Origin: Yamagishiella unicocca
Taxonomy: Eukaryota > Chlorophyta > Chlorophyceae > Chlamydomonadales > Volvocaceae
NCBI GenBank assembly: GCA_003116995.1
Contig: BDSL01000098.1
Span: 186,001 to 250,000, forward strand
Direction of reading: 5' to 3'
Length of the DNA: 64,000 nt
Shown here: positions 11,067 through 24,300 of the stretch, one piece after another
How the letters are laid out: each line of letters begins with the position of its first letter
Position numbering within the stretch: the first letter of the stretch is position 1
Translations under genes and position numbers: made by a program
The notes under the pieces: model-generated
Seen by the model: only the letters and a program-made list of their open reading frames with translations
Databases searched by the model: none
What the model was told of the DNA's origin: nothing

Positions 11067-13487
11067 CTCCAAAACAACTACTCGAACCCGTTGGCGTCTC
11101 GTCGTACTTGAACCCAACCCTCTCAACACCTTTCCTTTGAGGCGACGACATACAGAAACGTACTGGCAGACCTACGACGAACTACTAATCGCGCTCAACA
11201 AGCGAACAGGTTACGCGACCGGGACCTCCGACCCAGCGGGTGGGAGAATAGTCACGCAATTCACGACAATGAACACATCGAATCCCGCCATAGAAGGCCT
11301 AGCTCTCGCTTCTCACCGACCCCTCCGCTCCATTCCCCGCAATCCCACCACCTCGAATGGCTCCGGGACCTCCTCGCGTCACACCATCAAAAACACCCCA
11401 CCCTGACTCCGAACGCGTCACAGCAGCGGCCCTGGACCTCCTCGCAACGGCCCGTCCGACTGGCCCCGCTCCGACACACTACCGCGGAAGCCTCACCAAA
11501 GACTCACAGCAGCCAGATAGGTGACCGCACACAGCAGTTTGGGCCTAATTAGGCCATATCCATAAGATGTAGCTTCTTTGCCCCCTGCCGCCCAACCCAC
11601 GCCCCCATAAGGGCACGTGGGGACGAAGCCCTGCACCGGTGGCACAGACCTTCAGACGCCGGTTCGACGCGGCACCTACTACCCAGAACGTTAGTGCCCC
11701 CACCCACTACCCGCCGGCGTAGACACCGGCTGCAAGCTCTGCGCAGCCGTGCCAGCCCGCTCTGAAGCCGCATGACCCGCCCACACAGCACGCCACCTTG
11801 GTGAGCGCATCTCCTCCTCGCCTCGCCGGGGGCGTGCACTAAACATTTCCCCATTCGGACGTCCTCGCCAAAACCCACCACCCACCCCATACACGGCCAT
11901 GCAAACCCCCCCCGGTGCGCTGCGAGTTCCCGCCCGTGCGCTGCATGTCGTCCACTTGACGCGGGCGCAGGGCGGTACCGCCAGCGACCGGGCAGGCGCC
12001 GCCAGCCTCAAAGCCATGACCAGGGGCGCGCAAAGCGCAAGAAGAGCGCACGCCACACTAGGTTCCCTCCGGCACAGGCAGCCAGCCACACGACTCTAAG
12101 AGACAGGCAGCAGGCCATTCGGCCCGGCGTGGAATGATGCACACTGCACACCGCATCTGCTTAGGCGGCAGCTGAAAAACTCTGGCCCCTCCCTAGGCGG
12201 ATTGCTCAGACGCAAACGCACCCCATAAACTTTAAGCTCCGTGTTTCATCTTTACCTCAAACACCACGTTCATACCCCGCAACACAGCGAGGTGCTTGGC
12301 ATCGCAGCCGCGCGGCCGCAGCCTCCCCCCCAGTCGCAAGCCTACTGGCTCCGAAGCCGGGAGCCGGCACCAGGAACGCTATCGCCCAGGCACGCGTGCC
12401 GGCGCCCCTCGGTGCCGGCCCTGCATCGGTCGGCCTTCAGAAGCCTCCGCCCTCCGCTAATGACAACGCCACTGACCTGCCAAGACACGTTGGACGATGA
12501 ATCCCCATGTGGCGCTGCAGCTGACACGTCCCTCCGCTTCCTGCTGCTCCTCTTCCCTCTCCACCACACCGGTTAGGAAGCCAGCTGGCGGACAGCCCCC
12601 CAAAACGTGCCTGCGCACCAACCACCTCCCAGCGCTTAGTCAGGCGGCCGCGGGACGAAATAGCAAGGAGAGGCCTTCCCAAGGTGACGCGCAGGCCTAA
12701 TGCCTCGGGCTGCTGTTTCCTGCCAACTTCCAAAAGCCGGCGGCAGCAGCAGCAGCACAACCGACTTCCATGCAGGGCTGGTTGTCACCGAGGACGACAT
12801 CATTTCGTAGTTCTGGTTTGAATAGGTAAACACCCACAAATGATCCCGCCTGTAAGCACAGAAAAAGAGGCAACCATGGGCAACCATGGACACCCTGTTA
12901 TGGCACACCCTCAAGCGGCGGCCCCACCCACCACTCCCTTTTTTGAAAACGGCAGCCCGTCCGTCTATAGGAAGGCAGCTAATACCGTAGCATGCAATCT
13001 TTTTTTGGCCGGCGAACGGCACATGCCGTACCATAGGACCACCGGCAATGGATGCACTTTATTAACGTTCACAAATGGACCCCTGGTTGCTTGCGCCATG
13101 GATACACCCCCACCCTAGGATGGCCTAACCCGACCTGCAGCACCCGCGCCGCGCGTCCAATGACGGGGGGACATCACGGCGGCCGTACACCGCCGCCGCC
13201 GTACACCACCGCCGCCGAAGACACCATACCAGCTGCCGTCGCGCTGCCACGAGCTCACCGCATAGCTCCGGAGCCGCAAACTGGCAACGGCTTAATAAAG
13301 AAGCGAGACGACACTTCAAGTGCTTTGCACCAACCTCTAGCACCCTTAAGAGTTTCGGAGCTTGATGTGCCATGACAAGCTTTTTGTTGGGTGTGTGACG
13401 CGCGGACAGACCTCACTCCCGGCAGCGGCTCTGAGCATTTCGCAAGGAAGAAGCACGCCCCAGGTAGCACACCACCACCCCCGGCCA

Positions 13488-13575
13488 CCCCAAACGCGCA
13501 TCCGAGTAGACATGCAATCGCCATTTGAGCCCAAACGCGCATCGGATGAGACGTGCAATCGCCATTTGAGCCCAA
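13488..13575. repeat. 43-bp direct duplication
   Basis: Two adjacent copies of a ~43-bp segment starting CAAACGCGCATC and ending CGCCATTTGAGCC, differing at a few positions. Lies in the presumed 3' UTR of the Gln-rich gene. Confidence 0.8.
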
Positions 13576-14439
13576 AGCAGTGTCAGTTGATCCCATACTA
13601 ATGCAGCACTAGCACTGCCTGTCCCCATGCATCCACCCGTCCACATCCAGTCGCTGCGGTCCCGTCTAGAACCGCAGCGGAAAGCCAGTCAGCCAGCCCA
13701 GACCCCCCAAGCCCCGGGGGAAAACACACATGTGCCGCACGCTCGCCATCCATTCTCCACCCGCCCCAGGGCAGTCCGCCCGTGCCAATTGTCTAAGTGA
13801 AACCCCCTTAAGAAACATCATAAGTCCTCGAAAATAGGCGTAGCGCACAAAAAAGTTCACCTTCGTACAGCACCCACCCACATGGCTCCCCCACCCACCC
13901 ACGCGGGCGATAGCCGCTCGCCCGCCCGCCCGCCCTTTTCCATACTCGTCAGCACGGCAATCATGTCGTACTCCGCACGGTGTCGCTCCGACAACACAAA
14001 AGCCTCCTTGCGCGCAAGTGGAACTCCTCCGACGTGAAGAAGCCCCTTGCGCTGCACAAACCACCATTTGCCGCCCCATTTGCACTGTCCCTGCTAAATG
14101 CAGCACTTTTTCTCATTTCACCAGCGGCAACAACCGGACAGCAAAGCCACAGCGTCAGGGCCGAGGCGCCGCAAACCCTGTTGTATCGATTCGGGTCCCG
14201 CGGCGCCCCCTGCCGCCGCCATTTCGCTCCCACGATACGCGCATTCTGGCGGCACGCCAACAGCAGCCACGCCACATGCAACACACCCAGCCAGTACCCA
14301 CCATCAGACCACCGCCGCAACGACCACCATCATCACTACGCCATCGGAGCCAGGCTCCTCTCCCACCTCGCACCTCGCTGGCAACAACCCAGCCCGACCG
14401 CGGCACAAGGCCTGCTAAAAAGTCCGGCGGACGGCAACA

Positions 14440-17400
14440 TTAGTAAAATCCGCAACCCAGGTCCAGGTTTGCGAAACGACTCTCCATCTCCTTGTCAGTA
14501 TCAGCGGCCCCGCAGGCAGAACTGGCCGCGGGCGCCGAGCCCATCCCCTTGGCGCCCTGGCCGCCGCCAGCTGGCTGCGTCGACATGGCGCCGTGGAATG
14601 CGCCGCCGCCCAGTTGCTTGTGGCCGCCGGCCAACCCCTCGCGGTCGGGGTTGCTCGAGGGCGGCGCCGGCACGCGCGCCTCGTACTCCGACGCCGAGTC
14701 GATGAGTCGAGGCACCTGGCCGCCCCCGCCCGTCTGCCCTGCGGGCCGCGGCGGCTGCTGCGCATTGAGCCCCAGCTCCTCCGCCATCATGGTCAGGCCG
14801 AACGGCGGCCAGGGCCTCTCGCCAAAGACCTCAGCCAGGGCAGCTGCGTTGGGGGGAGGGGAAGGGAAGAAGGGAGTGGGTGGGTCACACAATGAAGGGA
14901 GTCAGTCCTCCCCAGTCGTTACCGCGCATACGAGACACCGCACCAGCAGGAGTCGGAGGAAGACAGTGGGGGAGGTGGAGGAAATGGAGGAGGTGGAGGA
15001 AGTGGAGGAGGTGGAGGAAGTGGAGGAAGACAGTGGAGGAGGTGGAGGAGGAGGAGGAGGAGGAGGAAGTGGAGGAGGAGGAGCGAATTCCAGGCACCAA
15101 TTGCCAATTGCCGGGCACCTCCCTGCTGCGCAAGAGACGCATACCACACACGCCGAAGGCGTCACTCCAACCGCACACGCCGCCGCCGCGCCATCCTCAC
15201 TCCCTCACACCTGTGTCCGAGTCAGCCGGCTCCATCGCCACCCGCTCGTGCTCGGCGCCCAGGTCGCCCACAGCCGCCACGCCGCCGCTGCCGAAAAAGC
15301 CGTACTGGAAGGCGTTGAAGTTGACGCGGTCGTTGAAGTTGACGCGGTCGTATGCCCCGCCCAGGCCGCCGCCCAGGCCGCCCGGCACGCCCATGGGCAC
15401 GTGCGAGGGCGGCGGGCCGTCGGCGCCGCTGACGCTGCTGGCGCCGTCATCCGAGGGAGCCACGGACATAGAGGTCCGGGTCGAGGATGACGTCATCGCC
15501 AGGATGGCGGCGGTGGCGGAGCGGTCGCCGCTGCTGCCGCTCCGAAAGTCTCCACCGCCACCACCACCAGCACCACCCAGCGCGCCGTCGCGGCCGGCGG
15601 TGTGCTGCGGAGCTCCCGCCCCCGACTGGCGCCGCGGCGGCAGGCCCGGCGCCGCCGCCGCGGCGGCGGCGGCGTGCAGCTGGTGTTGGTGCTGGTGCGC
15701 GGTGACGGCGGCCGCCGCCACGGCGGCCGCCACCACCTGCTGCTGGTGCTGATGCGCCTGGTGCTTCGCGATCGCCGCCACCGCCGCCGCCTGCTGGCTC
15801 TTGTGCTGCTGGATGCGCCGCTCCTCGTCTGCGTAAGCGTCCGCCAGCACCGCCACGTCCATCGCGGTCAGCACCCCCAGCCAGCCCGACGTCACGGCCG
15901 TCTCGACGCTGATGCTGTGGCGAGCCAGCTCCTGGCCGATCGACACCAGGATCCCCTTGAGATCCTCCCTGGAGCCGCTGCCGCCCAACGCCGCCGCCAT
16001 GTCGCTAGCGTCGCCGGCCAGCCCTGCCGCCGCCATCGTCGCCGCAGTCTCCTCCTGAGACAGGTGCCCCATGCTGCTACCGCTGCTGGCCTCCGGGCCC
16101 GACAACATGCCGTTCGCAGCCGCCTGCAGGCTGTGGTGCTGCCGCTGCTGGTGCTGCTGCTGGTGCAGCGCCAGGGCGTGCTGCTGCTGCTGCTGGTGCT
16201 GCTGGTCCAGGAGGGCGTCCAGGTCCACCACGCTAAGGCCCTCCACCATTGCCGACAGCTGCTGCTGCTGCAGACGTTGTTGTTGCTGCTGCTGCTGCTG
16301 GGCGCCCAGCGCCTGAAAACGGGCAAACGCCGCCGACGGGTCCAGCAGTGGCGCCGCGTCCGCCTCGCCTACGCCGTGAGCGGAGGAGCGCCTGCCGCCC
16401 TGCGTCATCTGGCGCTGCATCTGCAGCAGGTGCGCGTGAGGAGCCTGCTCCTGATGCTGCTGCGGGCCGGACAGGAAGTCCGCCGCCTGGGCGGCCTGCA
16501 AGTTGCCGTGGCTGCCCGAGGTCCCCAGCACCTGCAAGCAGCGAAGCTGCGAAGCCTGGGGGTGGCCCGGAGGCGGCGGCGGCGGCCCGCGGCCCGAGCC
16601 GTTGCCCTGGCTGCCGGTGTTGGACTGCTGGCTGTTGCTCCGGACGAGCAGCTGGCCCTGTCCGGACGTGCCGGCCAGCTGCACGTGCTGCAGGCCGCCG
16701 AGGTGCTCCATACCGCCGCTGCCGCCCGGGCCCTTGCCGCCCACCAGAGTGCCGCCGTTGCCCAGGACGCTCACCATGCCACCACCGCCCGAGTGCTGCT
16801 GGCCGGCCTGCAGCAGCACCTGCTGCTGCTGCTGCACCGAGAGGCCCTGCATGTGGACCTGCATCGGGCCGCCACCGCCGGCGCCCGGCTGCTGCCGCTG
16901 CTGCTGCAGCTTGACAGCCTGGCCGCGGGAGGACTCCGAGAGCATGCGCGTCAAGGTCGCGTGATCCATGACGGTGGTTGCGGAGGTGCCGTCAGCCAGG
17001 GTGATGTTGACCACCTGCTGCTGCCCCACCTGCTGGGGGTGCTGCTGCAGCCCGCCCACGAGCGCGATGCCCATCGCCTGCGGCCCCTGCGCGGCGGCAA
17101 TCCCATTACTTCCCACCACGACCGTGGTCTGGCGCTGGTTGCTGCCCACGTTCAGAGCGCCCACCGGCCGCACCTGCAGCTGCCCCGGCACCGTGACCAC
17201 TGGCTGCACCTGCACGACGGCCTGAAGCGCACCGCCACCGGCTCCGGCCTGCTGCTGTTGCTGCTGCAGCTGCTGCAGCTGTTGCAGCTGCTGTTGCTGC
17301 TGCAGCTGCTGTTGCTGCTGTAGCTGCTGCAGCATGTTGGCCTTCTGCACCTGCTGCACCAGACTCGCCGGCAGGCCCGCCGGCAGCACCGGCTTCGCGG

Positions 17401-18880
17401 TACCGCCGGGGGGGGTCGAGGTGGTGGCGGAGCGGACGCCGGTGACCGGATTGTAGGTGGCCACGGTGCCCAGCTTGGGTATGCGCATTGTGGGGCGCAC
17501 GACAGTGGTGAGGGTGGGCGGGGGGTTGTACACCGGCTGGATGGTGACGGGGCCGCTACTGACCGGCCGGATGGCCGCCGGCCGTACGGCGATTGCCTGG
17601 AAGGCTGGTCCCGGAGCCTGACGCTGGCCGCCGGGCTGCTGCTGACCCCCGGACTGCTGCTGCTGCTGCTTCTGCAGTTGTTGCTGTTGCAGCTGCTGCT
17701 GTTGTTGCAGCTGCTGCTGTTGTTGCAGCTGCTGCTGTAGCTGCTGCTGTTGTTGTTGCAGTTGCTGCTGCTGTTGTTGTTGTTGTTGCATCAGCTGGTG
17801 GTGATGAATAGTTTGCTGCGGCTGGGCGACCAGGACATGCTGCTGCTGCTGCTGGGCTTGGTGCACGAGCGTCAGCTTCGCCTGCTGCGGCTGCTGCTGC
17901 TGCTGTTGCTGCTGTGTCGCGCCAGCCGACAGCTGCATGGCCCCGCCTTGCATGCTCTGCACCTGATGCTGCACCTGCATATGCTGCACCTGTTGCTGCG
18001 CCAAGTTTTGAGGCCGTACTGTCATCACACCCACCTGCTGCGGCCCAGCAGGCACGGCGACGGCGGTTTGAACGATGGTGGTGTTTGGATAGGGCTGTCC
18101 GGCCTTGACAACGCGCGTTCCGTTGGTGAGCTTGTATAGGTGCGGACCCGCGGGAGTCGCGTGCAGCTGTAGCACCTGCTGTGGCTGCTGCTGATGTCCG
18201 TTGGACTGGTAGCTTTGGACCTGCACCATGGTCGTGGGCTGCGGCTGCGAGCTGAGCACTGCGCCAGGCCGGCCGGACTGCGACGACGGTGCAGGCCGCG
18301 AGAAGGACTGAGGCCCGGTCGGCGTTACAATATTACCAGTGTTAGCGTCGATGTAGGCTACTTGACGGGCGACCGGCGTTAGGGTGTGCATCGGAACTGA
18401 CACCCCTTTCGACGCAGGCCCTCCTCGCGCCCCCTTGCTGTTTCTGCCAGCAGCGCCTGGGCCATTTTGTTGAGGCCAGCCGCCATTGGTTGAGGATACC
18501 GTGAGGTAGCTACCACCTGGACACGAAAACGCGAAACAACCCCGGTTATAGAGTTTCGCCTCCTCCACAAGACCATGGCGCGTCACAGCAGGCGAAATCC
18601 TTTCAGACAACAGCAGCACCGCTGGAACAGACCACTGGGGAGCATGCAACCTGGTTGTATTTTCTGTCGGACGCTCAGGCACAAATTCTTGCCTGGTAGC
18701 AGCTGCACGGTCTGCAGGTCGCTGCTTGAATACATTAGCGGTTCGTTCGTTTCTGAGTACCAGTCCTGAGGCTTGAGGCGAATCCTGAGGATGCGAACGC
18801 GATAGACAGCGAGAGGCACTCAGTAGAGCAGTAAAGCAGGCCAACCTGCAAGCCTCGATTGGAGCAGGCATTTCCGTCAT
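14440..18880 (-). CDS. Gln-rich low-complexity protein, putative transcriptional co-regulator
   Basis: Exon 1 is 18880-15211 and exon 2 is 14843-14440; the phase-1 junction (ACA G|GTGTG ... AACGCAG|CT) joins to about 1357 aa from the first ATG. An internal ATG at 18391 (MHTLTPVARQ) may be the real start, because the first ~160 residues have poor codon bias. The body is dominated by poly-Gln blocks with scattered His, Val-rich segments (VQVQPVVTVPGQLQV) and Gly/Ser linkers. A conserved-looking island, EDLKGILVSIGQELARHS to VLADAYADEE (about residues 965-1020), predicts as helices. The last exon has a structured patch, FGERPWPPFGLTMMAEELGL. Gln-rich proteins of this type are often transcription or chromatin co-activators; that role is inferred from composition only. 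No DNA-binding domain was recognised. Confidence 0.7.
14844..15210 (-). other. intron of the Gln-rich gene with GGAGGT/GGAGGA tract
   Basis: Minus-strand intron with donor G|GTGTGAGGG and a pyrimidine tract before AACGCAG. At 14963-15083 it contains GGAGGTGGAGGAAGT-type repeats (purine on +, pyrimidine on the transcript), i.e. a long polypyrimidine region within the intron. Confidence 0.75.
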
Positions 18881-21324
18881 GGATCAGCGTCAGGTCTAGT
18901 GTGAACGGAGGGCCACCGCAGTTAAAGCGCCAGTTAGGACCAAGTCCTGGCCGTCCAGGCGGCCGCTTCTCCGCACCTTGTCAGGCGCCCGTCCAAGAAA
19001 ATGGACCAAATCTCATGCTGTTCGGGCCCAACGCCAGGGCTAGACTCTGCCCCTCCGCCTTGGGATTTTTACGGAGTATATAGTGCTAGACAAAGGTTGT
19101 TCTTGGAACCGCGACAGCAGTTCGAGGTCACAATTGTAATCGTCCGGTGTTTTGCCAGGTGCAGATTGGATAAGTCGACGTCTGGCAAGTTCACAGTGTA
19201 ACCTTTCATACCTGGACGAGCAATACCCATTATGCATTACTGAGGGCTTCATCATTTTTTGAATCTTCAGCAAGCAAACGTTACAACCTTTGTAAGTAGA
19301 TGGATCGCTTCGGCAGTCGGCAGATTTTGGCAGGCTTTCTCATTTTGACATTTTCCCCCGGTACCTTCTGAAACTTTTACTTCGAATGGCATGCATACAA
19401 TTTATCCGTTCGGAAGCAGCGACAACTGCATATGCGGTGAAGAATGCACTTAATTAGCTGGGGCGCACGTGAGCACGTAGAGCCAGCACATCGTTAGAGC
19501 CAATACGACGCGTATGTCCTCAATAGGTGGAGGGTTTTCATAAGCTATCAAACGCTATGTTGACGTATTTGCAAAAAATGAATTGTTGGGATCAGCTGGT
19601 TGGGGGAAGGCGAAAGATTAGGGGGGGGCCGTGTAGAGGCGAGAGCGGAAGTCCCCTGAGATGCACTGGGTAATGGCAAATTTCTGCACTCGGAAAACAT
19701 GCGTTTGGGAGGTGTATGCCCCGATGCCCTTTCGATTCCAGTGGTCGTCCCAAGTCCCTGAGCCATACAAATTGGGGAAATTACACAGTCATACAGTGTT
19801 TGGGCCGCACATAAATATACACAAAAAGGCGCTCGGTTTTGGACGCTATGTGATGAAGATTCATCTATTAGGACATTGTAGGAAGTAGATGTTTTCTACA
19901 GCATGGCCATGTAGTATTGCATGCCGTGGCCTAAGCATCGCTCGTCGATGCAAAACATATCACTGCATTTCCGCGTCGCTGGTGTGGTCTGGCATGCGTT
20001 ACTCTTTGGCCTTCGTCCCAAGACGGTTGACGTCCTGTCGTGGGGGCCGACATACATGTCGGCCGCCTGCACACCAAGGACCAGCAAACGACGCTGGGTA
20101 GTTTGGTTTTGTACCCATGCTCGTTGACCTAATTCTCCAAATCCATAGACCCATCATTAATGATGATGCCTGGCAACCAACGACACTCGCCGCGACCCGA
20201 TCGAGGATCCTGGGACGAGGCACTGAGTGCCGTACACAGGGCCTATGCTTGCCAGGCGCGTCAGACATTTCCGATGAGGGCCCTCAGGGTGGCTCCTTTC
20301 GCGGACTGTGGTGGCCAGGTTAGACCTCGTTCTCAAGGCTGCTTCCGGCTGCTTTGCACAATCCTCGCTCTGACGTTTACTTGGGGGCCGCCTGTGCCTA
20401 TGCTGGGCGTGCTGGGCGGCAATAATGGTCGCCAACGGTCTCTCCAGCCCCCCGCACGCGCCGGTCGGTTCGCTCCCTTCCCAATGTCTCGATTTGGTCC
20501 AGCCCCTCCTGCTTGGCGTAAATCACGAGACACGTCGACCGCTTCGTGGTGGCGCCTGACGGATCGGATGGATGGCAGGAGGGGGGGCGGGCAAGGCGCC
20601 AAGTACCCCCCCCCCCGCCGCCGCGGGCGTCAGGCGTGGGCACCAAGCATTCTTCAATGCACGCTGTCCACTACCATACAATGCCCTGCTGCTGCTAGCG
20701 TCCGATGTGGAGTCAGTCCTGTGTGCAGTGCTGCTCCCACACCTCCGCAGCTTCGCCAACGAATTCTCGTTCCTTGGATCCCTGATTTTTTAATAGCAAA
20801 TGGAACACGCGCGCCTTTAACGACCAGCGACTGCCTCCAGGAGATGTTGCTGCCAGCTGGCGGGCCCGCATACGCTGGGAATGACGTTCCTAGGCTTGAG
20901 GACAGGCGCACCTCCAATAACGGCAAGGACGCGCAAGGCCGTGGCTCCACACTGCTGTCCTACATCGTCTAGCAGCGGCGGCGCCGGTGCAGTGGCGGGC
21001 TGGCGGTTCACCTCCTGAAGCTGACCGCAATCAGCCGCATATCCACTTCTCCCCCCACTCCTGGAGCTGGCCGCATATCCACGTCCCGCCCCCTCCTGGA
21101 GCTGCCGGGCGCTCCGCTTCCAACGCCCCGTGGCTCAGAAACGTCCGAGCACGCCACCACTGCCACCAACACCAACGCAAAATCAGTAAATCACCACCAG
21201 AAAATCGCTGTAACAGTTACTACTACTACTACTACTACTACAAGGAAATCGCCCCGACGCGGCCTGCCGGGCCCCACCCCCGCCGTGGATTCGCGGATTC
21301 TCTTCGACCCCCCCGGCTAATGCT
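18881..21324. other. intergenic stretch between Gln-rich gene 5' end and RCC1 gene 3' end
   Basis: No supported gene. It should hold the promoter of the Gln-rich gene (right of 18880) and the 3' UTR of the RCC1-repeat gene (left of 21325). A 270-codon open frame at 20160-20972 (+) lacks domains and codon bias. Visible items: a perfect palindrome GGCCGACATACATGTCGGCC at 20046-20065, a (TAC)n tract at 21219-21241, and a copy of the second dispersed motif at 21284-21304. Confidence 0.5.
19781..19785 (-). terminator. candidate polyadenylation signal of the RCC1-repeat gene
   Basis: TGTAA on the minus strand, about 1.5 kb downstream of the stop at 21325-21327; no nearer copy was seen. Weak on motif length alone. 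Confidence 0.25.
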
Positions 21325-24300
21325 TTAGTCAGCCAGGTCTCTGAAGTCCAGCTCGGTCTCCACCACCGCTGCGGTGTGGTTGCGTCCAGCCGCCACGCTC
21401 ATGACCCGCCACGGCCGGATGTAGCTGGCCCTCAGGTCGTAGAAGCGGTGTTTGTTGGTGTGGAGGCGCATCACCTGCTCGGGCTGCCAGCGGTCGACGT
21501 CATCACCCAGGCCCAGCTGGCCTGAGGGGGGAGAGGGACAGGGAGGTGGGGGTGGAGCCGGGGGTGTGGGGGGGTGGGAAGTAGCGAGGAAACCCGCATA
21601 CACAACATAGGGGGAAAAGAAAAAATGCGGGGGGGGTGGCCAGGGGGGGGAGCAAGAGATGGAGGGGGGAGAGGAGCAGGCGGGGAGGCACTAGCATACA
21701 CCGGGGTGTGGGTTGCAAGGAAAACCCGTCTACGAAAGAAACCCGTGTACGAAAGAAAACCCGTGTACGAAAGAAAACCCGTGTACGAAAGAAAACCCGT
21801 GTACGAAAGGAAACCCTTGTGTGAGAGCAACCCGTTTAGGAAAGATGTGGGCGTCCGGTGTGGGGGGGTCCAGCAAAGGTACCCGAGGGTGCTTGTGGGT
21901 TCCCAATATTTCGTGGAGGAAGGGGCGCCGAGGCCCGGGTGAACTAGCAGCGGCGCCGCGGCCCTCCCCCTCCCGCCCACCGCCCAGCCGCGTGCAGGGT
22001 CCGCCTGCTGCCACCCCGCCACCCCGCCACTCCTGCACCACCACTACCACGTCCCCTGCCCAACCACGCCACCTGCCCCCTCTGCAAAACACCTCCCCCC
22101 TCCCTCGCACCCTCCCCACCACCACCACCACCACCACCACCACCACCACCACCACCACCACCACCACCGCCACCACCGCCACCCGGCTTATCGCGACCCC
22201 ACCCCCGCCCGCTGATCCCCCTCTCGCACCTCCTCCATAGTCCTGGAAGACTCCCGAGCCCGCCGCGCCCGACCAGCCCCATGCAAACATCCGGCCATCC
22301 ATTCCCACGGCCACGGAATGCTTCCAGCCAGCAGCCACCAGCCGCGACGGCGGCAGCCCCGAAACCAGCCGTGGCTGTCGCTCCACTCGGTGTTGGAGCA
22401 CGTCGGTGCCGCCGCCCAGGGAGCCGTGCTCGTCAGAGCCCACCCCGACCACGCGGCCGTCTGCCACCACCGCAAGCGAGTGGAGCTGCCCGAGTGACAG
22501 CGAGCGCACGCCGCCGGGCAGGGACTCGATCTGGGGTTCGGGGAAGGGGGCGTGGGAGAGTGTGTGTGGAGATCCGGGGTTGCGGAGGTGGCGAGAAGAC
22601 CCGGGGTGGTTGCGGGGTATGAGAGGAGAACCGTGGGTCGGCACTGAGGGGTATGGGGGATTGCGGGGAGTTGGGAGGGGGTGCAGGGGGTTGCGGGGTT
22701 GGGGGCATAAAACCCGAGGAGAACAGGAGGCAAGGAGAGGGGCTGGGGTCTTGGGTGTGGAGTTGATGCTGCGGCGGTGGCGGCCCCAACGTCGCCGCTG
22801 CAGCCGCTTCTTGGGTGCAAAACCCTTAAAACCCTGTAAAACCCCCTAAAACCCTCCTAAACCCCCTAAAACCCTAGCAACGCACAACCCTGGAGCTACC
22901 CACCTTGACAGGCTGCATCTCGTTGTGCGCCCTCCCAGTGGCTAGCTGGTAGCTGGTGCCGTGGCCCCAGGTGTATGCGGCCCCGGTGGTGTCCACGGCT
23001 CCGGAGCTGAAGGGCCCGGCGCTGATCGCCGCCGCCCTGGTGGAGGCGAGGGAGCGGACCCGCTTGGGGGTCATCTCGACACCCACGTAGCCGTGGACTG
23101 CAGGCGGGGAGGAGGGGTTGCGAGGAAGGGGGGAGCGGGGCAAGGGGAGGGGCCCGAAGAGGGCGGCAGGAGGGCGGTTGAGTAGCACTACAGGCAGGGG
23201 TGCAGGGACCTGAGGTTGAGGGGGCTGGCGGTGGCGGTGGTGGTGGTGGTGGTGGGGTTCCCTCATCCACCCGTCACCCGCGCGCCAGCCACCAGCCCGG
23301 ATATGGTGGCGGTGGCGCCCCAAGCGAGCTCCCAGTGCGGCTCAGAGCGGCGCCGTCGTCCGGCCCGCAGACGACCCCCCCGCCCGGGCAGCACCGGTTC
23401 TTTCATTGTAACCCCCCGGGCAGCATCTACTCAGACCCGCACGCTTCCCGCACACCTCCGCCCGGCCCCCTGCCGACCCACGGGTCTCCCCCCATCCTCC
23501 CGCACCTGCCCCGTGCCCCAGGGCTCCGTGGTCGCCCCGCCCCCAGGTGTGCACCTCCCCACTGGCAGTCAGCGCCATGGAGTGGTGGTCGCCCGCCGCT
23601 AGAGCCGCCACGTCAGCACCTGCAGCGTAAAGGAGGGAGGGGAGAAAAGAGGGAGGGAGGGGAGAAAAGAGGGAGGGAGGGAGGGGTTACAGAAGTCAAC
23701 CGGTTACTCGACATGGTAAGTGTAGCTGGTGCATAGGGAGGGAGGGGGAGGGAGCAGGAGGGGACCGAAGGGGGGGTCAGGTGAGCTGGCAAGAGTACAT
23801 GTAACTCGATGGACGTACGGTGGCAGTCGCAGGTGCTGGCAGCCAAGGGGATCTGAATGGGGATCAGCCGGCGGCCTCCTGTTCCGGGAAGTCAGCAGCG
23901 GCGTCACTGGTGTCAGCACCGGCGGCATTCCGCATTCCGCTGACGGCGGAGTCTCAACGACCAATCCATCCCCCCCTCCCACGCCACACTGCACTCCTCA
24001 CGCGCCGAAGCCCCCATACCAAGGGTCCGAAGCCCCCCCAGCCAGGCCTGCGTCCACACAGACCGGTGTCACGGTCCCCGCACGGATATGTGAAAAGACA
24101 GCCCACTAATCCCAACCCATTAGCCCGTCTCCTAGCCCTCTGCCTACGGTCCTCCTCCCCCCCCTCCTCTCCCCCTCCTCTTCTAAACGGTTTTTTCGGG
24201 CATCCACGGGTCTTCCTCGAAACCCTCCTCCCCCCCCCTCCCTCCCCCCCACGCCCCACCCGCCAGCGACCCAACCAGTCGCGGCTCCACCTGGCGCCCC

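Larger units (their letters stand above)
9045..14439. other. long non-coding stretch; mostly likely 3' UTR of the Gln-rich gene
   Basis: No supported coding region. The right part (about 11060-14439) is C-rich on the + strand and lies directly downstream of the minus-strand stop at 14440. A minus-strand TGTAA (TTACA at 11062-11066) could end that transcript, giving a 3.4-kb tail. The left part (9045-11060) is intergenic with GT-rich patches (10535-10575). Open frames in this region have ordinary lengths for GC-rich DNA and no recognisable domains. Confidence 0.45.

Noticed and set aside
15596..17823. Long plus-strand frame (573 codons) opposite the Gln-rich gene
   Set aside because: It is the antisense of CAG/CTG repeats (Leu-rich mirror of poly-Gln) and has no independent support.
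20160..20972. 270-codon open frame (+)
   Set aside because: No domain, weak codon bias, and it lies in the expected 3' UTR/intergenic space of the RCC1 gene.
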